A DNA stretch of 64,000 nt from Fasciola hepatica. Taxonomy: Eukaryota; Platyhelminthes; Trematoda; Plagiorchiida; Fasciolidae. How positions within the stretch are numbered: the stretch's first letter is position 1; every line of letters begins with the position of its first letter. The stretch is taken from the NCBI GenBank assembly GCA_948099385.1, contig CANUEZ040000029.1, forward strand, positions 2,883,501 to 2,947,500. Reading direction: 5' to 3'. Made by a program: the position numbers and the translations under genes. Below the pieces are notes generated by a model. That model did not search any database and was not told where the DNA came from. It saw only the letters and a program-made list of their open reading frames with translations. Shown in pieces: positions 11,690 to 23,813 of this stretch.

Positions 11690-12465
11690 GAAATAAATTT
11701 CTATGGCACACCCTTCAAAGAGAGGCAAGGCCAGAGAACTGGGCAGTCGATCAAGTCGAATTCCACTTTCAGATCAAAGAAGACAGAGAATGTGGGCCTA
11801 CGGTTAATGTGTCTGTGCTCCAAAATATGACGAAGAGTGAAGATTTGGTCCATACAATCCCGACCAGGCCTGGAGCCGGCTTGATTCTCACGAGTACAGG
11901 TTTCGCGGGCGAAGGCTAATCGGTGGGGATTTAGCCCGGTGAATAGTTTCGATGCCATACTGACGAAGCTAATTCCTCTGTGGTTTTCACAAGAGGACTT
12001 ATCACCTTCCTTGCAAATCGGTACACTCACCGACTCACATCATTCCCTGGGGATTTGTTCACTATTCCAGATCACCTGGAGGAGTTTTGATAACTCCGAA
12101 ACCAAAACTTTGCCTCCATCCTTGAGAAAAGATGGAGAGAACTCATCTGGTCCAGCGGCTTTATACCATTTTAAATAACTTATCTCCCGCATAACCTCCC
12201 TTTCCGATGGAGGGGTGATGCCTATCTGCATCGGTTCTCTAGCAGGTATATTTGGAAGGTCCACTATTGAAGTGAGCCAACTGAATTGTTCCTTAAAGTG
12301 CTGCGGTCCAGACGACGTCCCTGAGAGTGAATCAGAGAACTGTTGGATTCCTGGATTAATTCACTTACATTAGGTTCCCATGGACCGGTATTTCTAGTTA
12401 AATGGTAAAGATTGCGACTATTGCTAATGGGAATTTTGTCTTCTGATAATTGTGTTGTCACTGAT
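11690..12465 (-). mobile_element. RTE-type LINE reverse transcriptase, N-terminal part (copy A)
   Basis: Minus-strand frames give KAAGPDEFSPSFLKDGGKVL (about 12170-12110; family APGPDxxxPxLFKDGG), ELSKLLQVIWNSEQIP, then VPICKEGDKSSCENHRGISF (12025-11970), RENQAGSRPGRDCMDQIFTL (about 11895-11835), ILEHRHINRRPT and FDLKVEFDLID (about 11770), ending at CLSLKGVP (11701). Upstream, 12461-12264 carries the linker with VSELIQESN and SLIHSQ. FxDLKxAFD has lost its conventional Ala and one frame change lies near 12035. Family: RTE clade; no endonuclease is present beyond 12465. The same RT blocks recur, more decayed, in copy B, so these are two insertions and not one interrupted element. Confidence 0.85.
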
Positions 12466-12524
12466 CAGTCTTAAAGATTCTCCAACTTCGAAAATATCCA
12501 CCGGAACCATTTGTTCTCATGGCG

Positions 12525-12625
12525 ACCGGATTCAGTGATTGATCGTATTAATGATTTGATGTAACTTACAAATATTTCTAAAATATTAGGGTAAATCTCC
12601 AGTCCGATAGCCCACTGAATCCGGT
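12525..12625. repeat. Perfect 13-bp inverted repeat
   Basis: ACCGGATTCAGTG at 12525-12537 and its exact complement CACTGAATCCGGT at 12613-12625, loop 75 bases. Lies just beyond the upstream edge of RTE copy A. Confidence 0.8.
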
Positions 12626-12639
12626 TTCCGTAACAACGA

Positions 12640-13449
12640 ATGTCTTAAGAAGATTATTATCTATCTCGAGAGTTATCGTTTGCCACGGAATGTATCTGTT
12701 ACCACCTATGAAAACCTTGCAGAATACAGTGTACTGAAGCCCATTGATCGGTACTGTTACGTGCAATATAGAACAGCTTTTGCAGTCAATAACGGAAGCC
12801 TGCCCAAAAACAGTTCTTTGAAAACTGATCATTCACCTTCCCAGCTAGAGAGAATTTTGACTGCTTACCTACTTATTCAGATTTATACTTCAAAGAATAC
12901 TGTCCACTCGGAAGTTAATGCTCGGGAAAGGGTTGACGTAGCCGGAGTGTAGTACTTCGTTTTCCTTTCACACTCACCGTAAATGCCGTCAAATTCTTCA
13001 GAATCCAGTTTCTTGTGAATTTGTGAAAAGAGATGGCATATTCTACGCCTGTGAATGACTGCAGTGAAAGAGACATTCTACGTAGGCGCAAGAACCCACC
13101 GACTTATGGGAGAGACTTAGAAAGCAGAAAAATATCAGTGTAATTCACGGATGCGTTTATAGGATGGGTCGAGTTGATCCCAAACTCATCATTCCGTGAT
13201 TTCACTACTTTTAGCACTTTCATCCGTGTTATCAATACTCTCGGAACACTTCTGAGTTTTATGACACGCACTGAGAGGTGCAATAAAAAATCGTTGCTCA
13301 GACACTGGGTGATCAGTAATCAAGGGTGGAAAGCGAAAGTCTGAGGAGTGGAAAGCGTTTGTGCAACGTCAATCGGATTCTCATGTCGCAAAAATCCATC
13401 CGGATTTGTGGTCGAGTATGGTCTTCGGTTTTTTTGATTTCTAAAATGT
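12640..13449. other. No recognisable gene
   Basis: Two overlapping frames of about 85-90 codons occur on opposite strands near 12580-12950; neither resembles a known protein. Confidence 0.4.
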
Positions 13450-13464
13450 GGGGGGGGGGGGGGG
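13450..13464 (+). repeat. G15 homopolymer
   Basis: Fifteen consecutive G directly abutting the inverted ORF-bearing repeat that starts at about 13465. Confidence 0.95.
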
Positions 13465-13830
13465 CTGAACGGGCTCATTCAACACCAAACATTACGGTGT
13501 CACCGTAGAAAATAAACCTAGTTCATGGGTTCTCTTATCAATACAGTTGTATTTAACCCGGAGGTCGCATAACGGATCAAGTTTGATCACGTATGCAAAA
13601 GAATCGTTTAGCTTTGTCCAACCTCAACCATTTATGGCATCGACGTGACATCCCTTCATTTATCAAAGGTGGAAGGTGTGCTGCAGCAGTCGGATCAGTC
13701 GTTCTGCACGGTTTAGAGACGCGTGCAGTGTGAGTGGAGAATACACGACGCTTTTTGGTCTTCGAACAACGAGGTTTTTGTGTGATTACGGGAATCTGCG
13801 AGAACAGCTGTCTCGCCACTGCTGAGCTTA
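13465..13830 (-). repeat. ORF-bearing inverted repeat, minus copy
   Basis: Bases 13575-13830 are the reverse complement of about 26280-26535 with about 15 differences in 250 bases by eye. A further match (GGGCTCATTCAACACCA at about 13472-13488) continues beyond a roughly 85-base segment, about 13490-13574, that is absent from the plus copy. The encoded frame is 80 codons: ARQLFSQIPVITQKPRCSKT, a basic middle, then LPPLINEG, RRCHKWLRLDKAKRFFCIRD. The protein is not recognised. Confidence 0.75.
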
Positions 13831-14600
13831 AGCGATGAGTACTAGGGTAATTCGATCATACCACTTGAGATTGCGCATCTGGAATAGATCAATCTTCCCT
13901 TCGGTTTTGACGAGATAATCCATGAACGATTTTATGAGCAGAAGGCATGTGAATTAAGAGAACCCTACCACGGGACTGTTTCATGAATGTTATTAACTGA
14001 GAGATGCATTGATCAGTTTATTGATTTTATAACTGATTTATTCGTCCTACATTTATTGAATGAGAGATTTACTCAGTTATTTGTTTGTTCATGCATGCTG
14101 ACTGATTAATTGATGAGTGTAACACAGATGATGCCAATAGACGTTACCATCACAATACTAAGGGACTATTCGTCAACATATTTTCACGGAAAAGGATTGT
14201 CACTCGTGTTTATCATGGTCTACCCTCATTCCGGGGTAACTGCTGCTATTAACACAGTCAGTACACAATTTTGTTTACCCAACTTCATTGCCGGGATTGA
14301 ATTAATATGAGAAAAAGCGCTATTACAAGTTCAGTCGTTGACATTGTAACTCTAAATGAGTCCCATGTAACTTCGAATGAAGCAGTCAGTAGCACCGCTT
14401 TTCAAAAACAGAAATATGACCGGCTTGGTGACGGTCACTCATGTCCTTTGACTCACAAAATCTCTCTGCCCCTTCATGATCTACAATCGCAATGTTGGCT
14501 TCCATCATGAATGAGCTGAATTCGGGTTGGTGCGTCGTCAGTGTTTGCAAGAATTGACGGGGTAGGACTGTCTGAGCTATTTTTCGAAATTGCCACTGTT
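13831..14600. other. No recognisable gene
   Basis: AT-rich stretch at about 13980-14110 with repeated TTATTGATTTAT-like words; nothing else recognised. Confidence 0.4.
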
Positions 14601-14626
14601 CATTGTTTTCGCGCTGAGTCTGAAAA

Positions 14627-14714
14627 TCGGAACTGATCTACCGGTAAAGGCGTCAGTTCCGACCTGAAGATATTTAAATTAGCGCGGACTGCCGTATTCT
14701 TGAGGCGCTAATTT
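14627..14714. repeat. Two adjacent perfect 10-bp hairpins
   Basis: TCGGAACTGA (14627-14636) pairs with TCAGTTCCGA (14653-14662), loop 16. AAATTAGCGC (14676-14685) pairs with GCGCTAATTT (14705-14714), loop 19. The flanks repeat a GAAAA...ACTGATCTA word (about 14622-14640 and 14716-14736), so the block looks structured rather than random. Confidence 0.8.
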
Positions 14715-14739
14715 TGAAAAGAGCGAAACTGATCTAGCT

Positions 14740-15670
14740 AAGTTATTGTGAAATACGAAGCAGTTGCTGAGTTTTAAGTGGCTTACTTGTTATGTTCACA
14801 ATGAGAAAAAATTGGGCAATTTTTCCCCGGTGAAAATTTTCTGGTCAATCTATTTGTTGTCATTTATGTGTACGGGACAGTAAAATTTATCTGTAAGGGC
14901 TATTCCTATCTAATATTGGCTAAAAATGTGCTAAATGACTGGGAACATTTCAATGTTTCTTAAGTACTCTTTGGAAAGACAGTCCTGGGCTCCGATGGCC
15001 TTGAAATGGTTGTTTTTGCGAAATCCGGCCACCGATGGTGGTGAGAAGGATAACAGGATGATGTAAACAGTGAGGCATGTATCGAGCATCTTTGAGCAAC
15101 ATATACTATCCCGCGATACAAGGATTATACTATGGCAGGAAGTAGATGTAACAACACAGACGATCTCATCCAGTGAAGTTCAGTGTAAACAACTACCGCT
15201 AGTACACGGTACAGTCTTGTTTTCTGCCGGTACTCAGTTAACGTATATGATTACGCAAGTTATCGGTGAAAATGGAGCAGGTTTCAACGAGTTATCATAG
15301 AACAACGTCTAGCTACGTGACCGACCTCGTTGGGTCTTGCGTTCACCGTAGTTCCCACGGTGTTGCGGCTAGTAGACTGACGTTCAGCCAATGCAGGCTG
15401 CTTCACGTCTTCTATCATAACACCTTCCACAATTGTTCCAGAAACCCTACACAATAACAGTGAATGCCTGGACTCGCTATAACTCTTATCAAACGGTTAC
15501 TGAACTAACCAATTGATCCTCTTTTCTGACCCTTTCTGTATATATTACTGTAACTTACAATAAATGGCTAATGGATGGAATCGAAAACAATTTTCTCCCC
15601 ATCTTGTGAAGCTGCCAAACTTCACTAGGTGTTTAGCAAGTCACAAAGTTTTCTTCGTACCATACCCAAC
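14740..15670. other. No recognisable gene
   Basis: Short frames only; nothing recognised. Confidence 0.4.
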
Positions 15671-15674
15671 CAAT

Positions 15675-16135
15675 TCATTTCACGTGAAAAACATTCACGC
15701 ATATGATCACCCCTACATTAGGCTGGTACACTCGCCGTAGTGCACGTGAAATGAGACTCGATAAGGCGACAAAAAATGGCTTCACGGAAGCAGCACGGTA
15801 ATCAAAAAGTGGTGGCCCCATAGGGATCATGTTAGCAGTCGCGTAGTCCTTCACATTCGCCATCGAGCCAGACAGTGTACGCACTCCTCCCGAATCGGCG
15901 AAGCCGCTGGATTCACACGTGGACATTTGCTTTCCGTTCTGAATGGTGCAATTCTCCTTGCTCGTGAATCGTATGCGTAAAAACTGGTTGGTTGGAAGTC
16001 CCAAAAATCGAACGCGAATTCGGGAACTAGGCTGAATCACCGGCACCGCTCCACTGCACAACGAATAACCGGCCACCGTGTCGAAGGGAACGGCAAGTGA
16101 GAACCGAACCTCGTGCAACGGATTATATGTGACCA
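15675..16135 (-). CDS. Candidate exon, secreted or membrane-protein-like, unknown
   Basis: This is the longest open stretch in the window (about 150 codons) and it does not depend on an ATG. It opens after GACTGGGTTAG, a plausible 3' splice site (AG at 16136-16137, T-rich upstream), and stays open to a stop at 15675; the true donor is unclear, with GTAGGG near 15715 and GTGTAC near 15730 as options. The peptide starts VVTYNPLHEVRFSLAVPFDT, then alternates hydrophobic beta-type stretches (IRVRFLGLPTNQFLRIRFTS) with spaced cysteines (SLCSG, ENCTIQ, STCESSG) and an N-x-T sequon, suggesting an extracellular beta domain. There is no transposon motif. Family not recognised. Confidence 0.35.
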
Positions 16136-16290
16136 CTAACCCAGTCAACAATCAGAAACGACTAAGCCAATGACCGGAGAGCTAATTACCGAGATTTGAC
16201 CAAGAAAAAAGGGATTCACCAAAAATGAAAAATATAACTCTATAAAAGTTACCCCCATTACGCACACTTTTACGACATTTCTGTTCCATT

Positions 16291-16392
16291 TTAATTGAAA
16301 AGTTCTTCTGTCAGCTGTTTGATGTCTGCATCACGCCAAGCCAGGTCGAAACTTTCTCCACTCTCCTGATCTACCGTTTTCACTTCGATGTT
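16291..16392 (-). CDS. Candidate terminal exon, unknown protein
   Basis: The minus strand reads KNIEVKTVDQESGESFDLAW then RDADIKQLTEELFN and a TAA stop at 16291-16293. Composition is acidic, soluble and well balanced, unlike the surrounding noise. A possible acceptor (GGTTCTCTAAG) ends at 16393, but its pyrimidine tract is weak; the frame is open further up to about 16420. It lies 155 bases upstream, in transcription order, of the larger candidate exon at 15675-16135. Because it ends in a stop, the two would be alternative ends or separate genes. No family recognised. Confidence 0.3.
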   Translation of the reverse strand, partial: NIEVKTVDQESGESFDLAWRDADIKQLTEELFN

Positions 16393-16424
16393 CTTAGAGA
16401 ACCAGGTTGCACTTACTACCAATC

Positions 16425-18710
16425 AATTGGGTGTTTTAATGTATAAGTCGTATGCATTCTTTGATTTTGATGCCCTTTTCAGTTTTGATGTTTTACATAA
16501 ATCTATGTTTCATGTGAACTGATAGGTTCATTCGTGAATTAATCTTATGTCTGTATATCTTGGAATGAATCGATAATATTGCTATCACATAGTCTGAGGA
16601 ATTCCAGAGGATTTAGTTAATGAGAAAATGCTCCGTAAATCTGTTCTTGGTGTGTATTACTATCTCTGTATGTAACTTGTGGAGTACATTCCACAACTGA
16701 CTTGTACTGGCCTATTAGTGGAATCGAATCTCGTTTCCTTTCCATTGTATGTTGCCATTATAAGTCTGTCGCCCTTCTGAAATTAATTCACACTAGAAAT
16801 GAGTTCTATTTACCAATCACCATTGGTTCCTTTCTTTGACATGCAACGTCCTATATACCTCATCTTTTCGCGGACATGCTGTACTAATCCTTTGTATATT
16901 CCATAAGTTTGTGCTCATTCCTGTATGCAAAAAAGTTAAGATATTTTGCAATCACTATCAAAGATTTTGCACTAGGTCGATGTTGTGCGTCACATATAAG
17001 GAGTTTGGTATGCTCTCCACTGAATGGCCTTCGTTGGTCGTGAAATGAGCCCCTGATTTTGTCGTACGAAAGGTAATAAACGAACTATGCACAGTTGCCA
17101 TGTGATTACAAATAAAATCGTTAACGAACAATGAACTAAAACTATAGGCTACTCTACAGTCTGGACGTGTAATCCGTTTAGCTAACGACTTCTTTATTAG
17201 TTTTACAATTTTGGGTTTCTTGTCGAACACAAACCTCTCTATCATCTGGTTCGTAGTATGTACTACGTTTACAGTACTGTAAATGTTACTAAAAGTGACT
17301 CAACGAAAGAAGCAAGTTTCCCCATTCCCCGTTCAATGTTTATCTGACGTAATTTTCAGCTGATTTAACTTGGTCAGTTATTGTCATAGGAACGCAATTT
17401 TCCTTTCCGTCTAAAGAAGTCACAGTATGCTACTCGACTTTCTGGAGTTGTTTCGTAACTTTTTTGTACTTACGGCAATGCCGTATAATGCACACACTGG
17501 TTTATTATCACCGGTTCCTAACTAGGCCAGAATCTAATCATGATAATAACAAGCGTTCGAAGATTTGAATCATTTTTCTTTACAACGCGCTATCTATGTC
17601 ACATTATCATCGACGTATACTAGGCACATGACTCATTGAGATCAATTGTTGGGTCACGCAACTCTGAAGTTTGTATGTTCAGTGAACGCTTGTCTGATGA
17701 CCTGCCGTTAGTTACGCACGTGAAGAACACTCACGTACCAGCGCAACTAGTCAACGATACTAGGTGCTTTGAATGGGATAATAATCAGAATTTGGGGCCT
17801 TTTTGCGCTCTCCCGTTTTTCATGGACCGTCACTGTGACAGAAGTTGCATACCCGCTTGAATTTTTTTCTCATCCTTGAATTCTGGGCATTGAAAATGTG
17901 CCCAGTGTGTACAAGAGGTATACTGTTACGACTGAAAAATTCCCCGAATTCAACAAAAAGATATCATCTGGGTAGGTAATCGACTCTCATGATAACGCTT
18001 CATGCTACGCTTCACGGGAGACACGTAGATATATTTATGCAAAACCATTTGTCTGTTTGTTATTCACTTTTAAACTTGTGAAAAGATGTGCAGCTTCAAG
18101 GTTCAATTCGTACAATTACCCATAGTAGAGCGGATTGAAACGTAATCCTACACAATTTCTCAGATCTGGAGAGAAGATATTGGGCTACCTCCGCAATGGC
18201 CATTTGACCAAAGAGTGGAAAGTGTGTTGGAGCATAGGTAAAACATTTACTTCATAACCAACATGATGGACTCTAACCCGAAGAGACTGAAAAATCCTGA
18301 AGAATAAAAACGGATCCACTGATTTTTAGTATGTATGAACCTTTTGTTTCTACTAATGTTTGGATCACTTCAGTGTAAATAAATCCTGCTTCATTTTCCC
18401 TCAGAGGCTCATATTCCATCATGGGTGTGGCTGACTGGAAATGAGAAAAAAGGGGTTTCGTCTGCATTTGGGTATTAATGATCACCGCATGCGAGCAAAT
18501 CACAAGGAATACTGTCCATAACCTTGGCTCTACAGACTGGTTATCGCATAAATAGAATTGTGTTGTTCTGCATTGGCGTTGTCATGCACGAGAACAAAAA
18601 GTGCTTACCAGACGCATGTATGCATCACTTTCGACAATGCTTGAATCTCAACCCTCCTACTTGGACGAAGCTCAACGATGCGAGTATATTGCCTGAAACG
18701 TTCGTGTGCA
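16425..18710. other. No recognisable gene
   Basis: Frames of 70-95 codons occur on both strands (for example 16958-17245 minus) without recognisable features, splice context or repeats. Confidence 0.4.
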
Positions 18711-18712
18711 TA

Positions 18713-18932
18713 TTAGAAGCTTTCATTGCCCAAATTGCACACAAGAACCACAGAATCCTTTACGGAACCTTCGCATACCACTATTTTGACACTGTTAAGA
18801 GTACCTCGCACCGTTTGCTGTATACAATCCACTCCTGGCTCACTAATGGGAACAAGTGTTGCGGAATACGATATGTACCGGCAACCTAAATCTATTTGTT
18901 CGATAGGAAATGCAGTTTCCTTAACTATACAC
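18713..18932 (-). CDS. Unassigned protein-like frame, possible exon relic
   Basis: A minus-strand frame of about 72 codons reads CIVKETAFPIEQIDLGCRYI, then SATLVPISEPGVDCIQQTV and SVKIVVCEGSVKDSVVLVCN. The mix of hydrophobic beta-like runs and regularly spaced cysteines is more protein-like than neighbouring frames, and GTGTATAG just upstream could be a splice acceptor. Frames continue upstream only with stops. It could equally be chance or an old transposon. Confidence 0.2.
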
Positions 18933-18939
18933 AATGTGT

Positions 18940-21548
18940 CAATACAAGGAACAGCCCATTGATGACTGCGTGAACAGTCGCTTTGTCAGTTTCTTGACCA
19001 GACATAAACCCTGTGCCCTCGACCTGTGAAGGGGCCAATTATGTATGCTCCCTCAGACAACGCTACGCATCTCGTTTCTATCTCGACGCATATGCTGCAG
19101 CAGCGCCTCACGAGTGTGTGCAGTCATACAGCACAAAAGAGATTGCACTCATTGCAGAACTGCATGGAGCAGCGTACGCTATCATGTTTTATTTCACAAG
19201 TCGTTGCTTGCGACGGTTCATGAGGCTCTCAGTCAGTCCAAGAATTTTTTTGAAACACGTCGTACATGGATGACCCACCAGACAGGTCATTTTCCAAAAG
19301 CCTATTCTCGATTTCCAATCCATCTGCAGTACAATTTCTAAATGATAGCGATTGGTGCTTTAGATACACTACCTAGTGAAGCTTGAGCTGCAGCCAAGTT
19401 TGTATCAGGTATGTTGAGGCCTTGCTTGGATGTGCATCTATGACAGCAAATTTCTCCGGAATTTACTGTCACTTTTAGTGAACACAAGGTCACGCATCCG
19501 TTGAAAGACCGTGCGCTTGTCACTCACTGGAACCCCAGACAATTGACTACGCCACTCGCGCATATTCTGCACGATAAGAAATTGGCAAAATGCTATGTGC
19601 GCATTAGGGTAGGCACCCCTGGAAGCATTTTCTGCGCTAGGCTTCTATCTATAACCATGATCTTAAAGCTTCTAGACAGTGGCAATGTCTCAGCTGTTCC
19701 GTAAATTGTACCACTTTCGTTTTCTAGTAGAACATATAAGTACTAGGATCTGAACCCGTTTTATTCACCATCACGACACGTCATTAAACGTATCCACCGT
19801 AATTTATTTGGTGAGTAACATCCACGAGTATCACGTCGCAGAATCTATCCGCTAGCTCTTCGATAGCTGATGAAACAAACATAACAAGTAGAATTTTATT
19901 CGCATCACAGCTTAGCTACAACTTCCTTATGATCTGAAGTTAATCTATTCCTGATAGATCTAAAGTCCTAACTACCCCGGGTTCCATGAAACACACTCCT
20001 AGTAAACTACCTTAGCTCAGCAGTACGGTGGAAACTTTTCATCAACCTGAATAAACTCCATTCTAGATCATGAATCAGATTGCGATTATTTGCTTAGAAG
20101 CCTTCGGTTCCCACGTAAAAACTATGGTCATGAACAACAGACCACTGCGAAGAACCAACAGCGTGTGGGATGCTCGGATATCTACAACAACGTGGAATTT
20201 AGCAAGGAAATTGGATACACATTACCTCCTTCGTCTCTGATGAACTCATCCATATTTGGTGATGTAATACTGCATGGGATTTGGACGCACCGCACCTCGT
20301 GTTCAGGTTAGCTCACGGGTGTGTGAATTGTACACGTAGAAACTCGAGCCAGTTGCAAATTAGAAATCCTGAAAATTGGATTTGAACGCTTCCATATTTG
20401 GGCCTAGTCAACGGACCGTATGACGAAACACAGCCGAATCCTCAACAGAATTTCGCTGCTTCCCGAGAACCGAATAGCACAAGACTTTCCAGGAAAGTGT
20501 GCCGGCTGAACGTGCGCATCAATTTATATATGAGATCTGTACCAATCAAAACTAACCGTCGGTCAGCCAATGAATAAAAGCACACTTACCAACATTCGAT
20601 CAACACAAACAATTTTTACACAATATTCATTTAATTCACTTTCGCGATAGTTTTTTTGTTAGATTCCTATCCAATGAATGACTTGAGCAAGCTTAAATGG
20701 GGACGGCAAGATATCCGTCACTACATGACGACTACTTAACCCAACCTCAAGCAGGAACTTTCCCCTGTTCGGGGACTCGTTAGATACGCGTAAGTGATTA
20801 TAATTATTTCTCCCCTCATTATTAATATTAATCGTGACGAACTAATCACAAGAAACACTTGTTTGATGCTTCCGTGAATCGATGTCCTCCAAAATTAGAG
20901 GAGAACATAGTCAACGGGACTACGAAACGAACCCGTCGTTGTCAGAATCTGACAAAACTGTACACCTGTGCTGTCATGCACGCGCACCCGCATGTGACAT
21001 CAGTCCGATATGACTTTCTTTGTAAACGTTTCCGTTCCAGCTTCTTAGCTTCATTCTCAACCATCACTCGTCGCATGTTAGCCCACTGTAAAAAAAGGCA
21101 GACAGGCATGTGAGCGTTTTTTGCAGGGCGCAGTGGGAAAGACTCGCATAAGCAACGCGTGTCCAGTGCATGCGTGTGAGATAAGCATGAACCGTAACGA
21201 GTAAATTCATATACAAGAATCATTGTCTGGGGACACAAGCAACACACCCATCCGGTAGATGCAATAACACCTGTGAACATTGGACTTATTTGCCTTGAGC
21301 GATGAGCTGTTGTCTTCTAAATTCAGTAATGGTTGAGAGCTTTATCATGTAAGAATTACATGAATATTAGCCTTAGTAATAATAGCATTTTTGCTTCTCT
21401 TGTTCGTTACGTGACAAAATACCATACTTCTGTAAAGAGGTCACAGTCAGGCAAAGGTAATCGAATGTGGAAGTGACCGGCGGTGGGACGGAACTCCGGA
21501 TGTCGAGGTCTGCAGTTCATCATCGAAGCCGTTTGACCCCCACAAGCT

Positions 21549-21550
<2 letters not shown>
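18940..21550. other. No recognisable gene
   Basis: Three overlapping plus-strand frames at 19013-19345 cover the same bases and none resembles a family. Nothing else recognised. Confidence 0.4.

Positions 21551-21551
<1 letters not shown>

Positions 21552-21582
<31 letters not shown>
21552..21582. repeat. (GA)15 microsatellite
   Basis: Uninterrupted GA tract. Confidence 0.98.
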
Positions 21583-21583
<1 letters not shown>

Positions 21584-23812
21584 AAGCACGGATTGTCTGA
21601 CCGTATTCTGTGGAATTCCTAGCCCGTCTAAATGATTCCAGTCTTAAATGAGATTCCGCGGATCTATCATCATAGCTGATGAATCTCATCACGTCAAATG
21701 TAATAACTGTATCACTTCCACGGTGTTCAGTGGAGCTTTTTTGTCACGTGACTAATCATTTCGATAAGTAAATAACCACCAAATCTTCAGAGCGTTAGTT
21801 TGTTTGGGTTCTGAATAATTATTTGTCCCAATCCACGGAAATACCGGGAAAGTACTTTCAAATTCTATTGCCAGCAACCATTGTGATGTCTAATCAGGTA
21901 TAAAGCATTAAAAGGTATTAGCCAAGATCACGGTGACGCATGGTGATTTATGTAGGTTGTTTGACTGCGCAGACTCATGCACGGTTCAGCGCATTGGATT
22001 GATTCACCATCCACTCAAATGAAAATCATCCTCCGTGTACCAACGGAAGTGAGATGGTAGTGATTCAAACAAGCCTATACGTGGCATTGTGCGTTATGGC
22101 TCTGTACCCAGCAGTCAGCATGGAATCAGCCAATCGGATCATACTGTAGCTCTAAATGCTGGAGCAGCAGAACGATGCGAATACCAAACCGATGGGCCAA
22201 CCAACCGGAAGCCACAGACCAAAGAACAGACGACGAATATGTTGGAGGCACCCCGAAGCAGACAAAAGGAGGCATACGGACTAGCAGATTGGAAGCAGCG
22301 GGATCTCAGACAACCAACAAGATAGCACATGTGAGGGGCTACCGACCAGTCTGTCTGGTGAAACAACCGGACAAGCCGAACAGAAATGGTGCCCAAGAGA
22401 ATCGAGCTAAGGGCCAGAAAGCGGCCAAAATACTCAGGCAGCCTGCGGATCAATGTTACTGCAGTGAGGTCTGGAAAAAGGGTTATGTAAACGATTGCAT
22501 GTGTTCCATGAACTTAACTTGTTCGGCCGTCCAAATACAAGTGTCCTCACTCATCATGCCACCTTCGTTACAATACCGATGCATCCAGATTGCATTGTGA
22601 TTGGTCAGGAAATCATCTAATACTCTGATTCATATATAAACGGTTGTGTAGTGAAAATACCTGAAAGTAGGATCTATTTTCTACCCCAATCTTCTTAGTT
22701 TCTGTAGTTTGAGTGGCTCAGTTCTAGAGTCATTTGTAATATACACTATTGACCTGTCTGATCTTATTTACCCGAGCTTTGCATAAATGATCGGTTCAAG
22801 ACGTTGATTAGAAGACCAGCTAAATTCCGTTTGCTTGACCCTCATACGGTAGAGATTCATTTGCCAAAAGCATTCTCGCTTAGTATGGGAGATAATCTAC
22901 AGCAAACTACCAAGCTTTCAAGCGAAATTACGAGATAGAGCTTCATCATCGAAATCCGGAATGATCGAAAAATGGCATTCTAAAGTGTTTTTTGGACCAC
23001 TGTGTCGTTGATCGGCACTTAACAAACGGTCAGCATCAAGAACTGATGATGGTGGATTTTAATCGCCTGGTATCAGTGAAAATTCTCGTTTATCGGTTTA
23101 TCAACGGCCGATTATTCGTTCCTTGAATGTCACACAGCTGTTATGTAATAAATATGAGAAAATATTAGCCGTATGAGTGTTAGTGGTAACAGGTTAAAGT
23201 TTAACATAGTATGTATTGTGAACGCCCATCTCATCGAAAACGATTGAAATAGCAGCTACAACGAAAAATTATTGTAAGTCGTGGACTGGTAAAGTCAAAG
23301 AGAGCACAAAGTGATAGTCTGGTTCTGAACTGATCGTGGTGCCATAGCGAAGACCCGGTTAAGCTACTTGACAGAGCTCAAACATCGCCCTCTTCATCAT
23401 CTTAAATTCTGAAATCCCAAAGACCCTGAAGATAATCGTCACCGGACGCCCCGCAGTCCCAGTTATACTGGAGGTCAATTGGAACACAACGGATTTAGTA
23501 GAGCGTACGGGCAGCAACGGGTAATTTGTGGTTAACAAGTTTAGAACTGGTGCCGCAAAATCCAATAAGACTTGCGGTCAATTGTGGCAGTAGTACCCGT
23601 TTTGGATATAAACGGGTAAACGGGGTGGTCAGCAGGTGATAAACTACAGGGAACACGTAACAGCACAGAACAGAATCAAAACTTGCGATGCACAGAAGAG
23701 AGAGTTCGAAAGTTGAATTTCTTGCTTTACGCTATGCAAAGAACCAAAAAGGACCATAAATGAAGGTCTGGAGGGGAGCGGTGGGGGGGGGTGCTACTGT
23801 ATTTGATTGACT
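21583..23812. other. No recognisable gene
   Basis: A 141-codon plus-strand frame at 22175-22600 is Gln/Asn/Lys/Thr-rich with no family features; its purine-rich strand bias explains the open frame. Nothing else recognised. Confidence 0.4.
23783..23791 (+). repeat. G9 homopolymer
   Basis: Nine G within a G-rich stretch just before a SINE. Confidence 0.9.
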
Positions 23813-23813
23813 G

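Noticed and set aside
15675..16135. Assignment of the candidate exon to a metal-transport mediator (CNNM-type) ectodomain
   Set aside because: Only a loose pattern of beta strands and cysteines; no diagnostic residues, so no name was given.
22175..22600. 141-codon plus-strand frame
   Set aside because: Gln/Asn/Lys/Thr-rich composition from a purine-biased strand, open on the opposite strand too; no motif or splice context.
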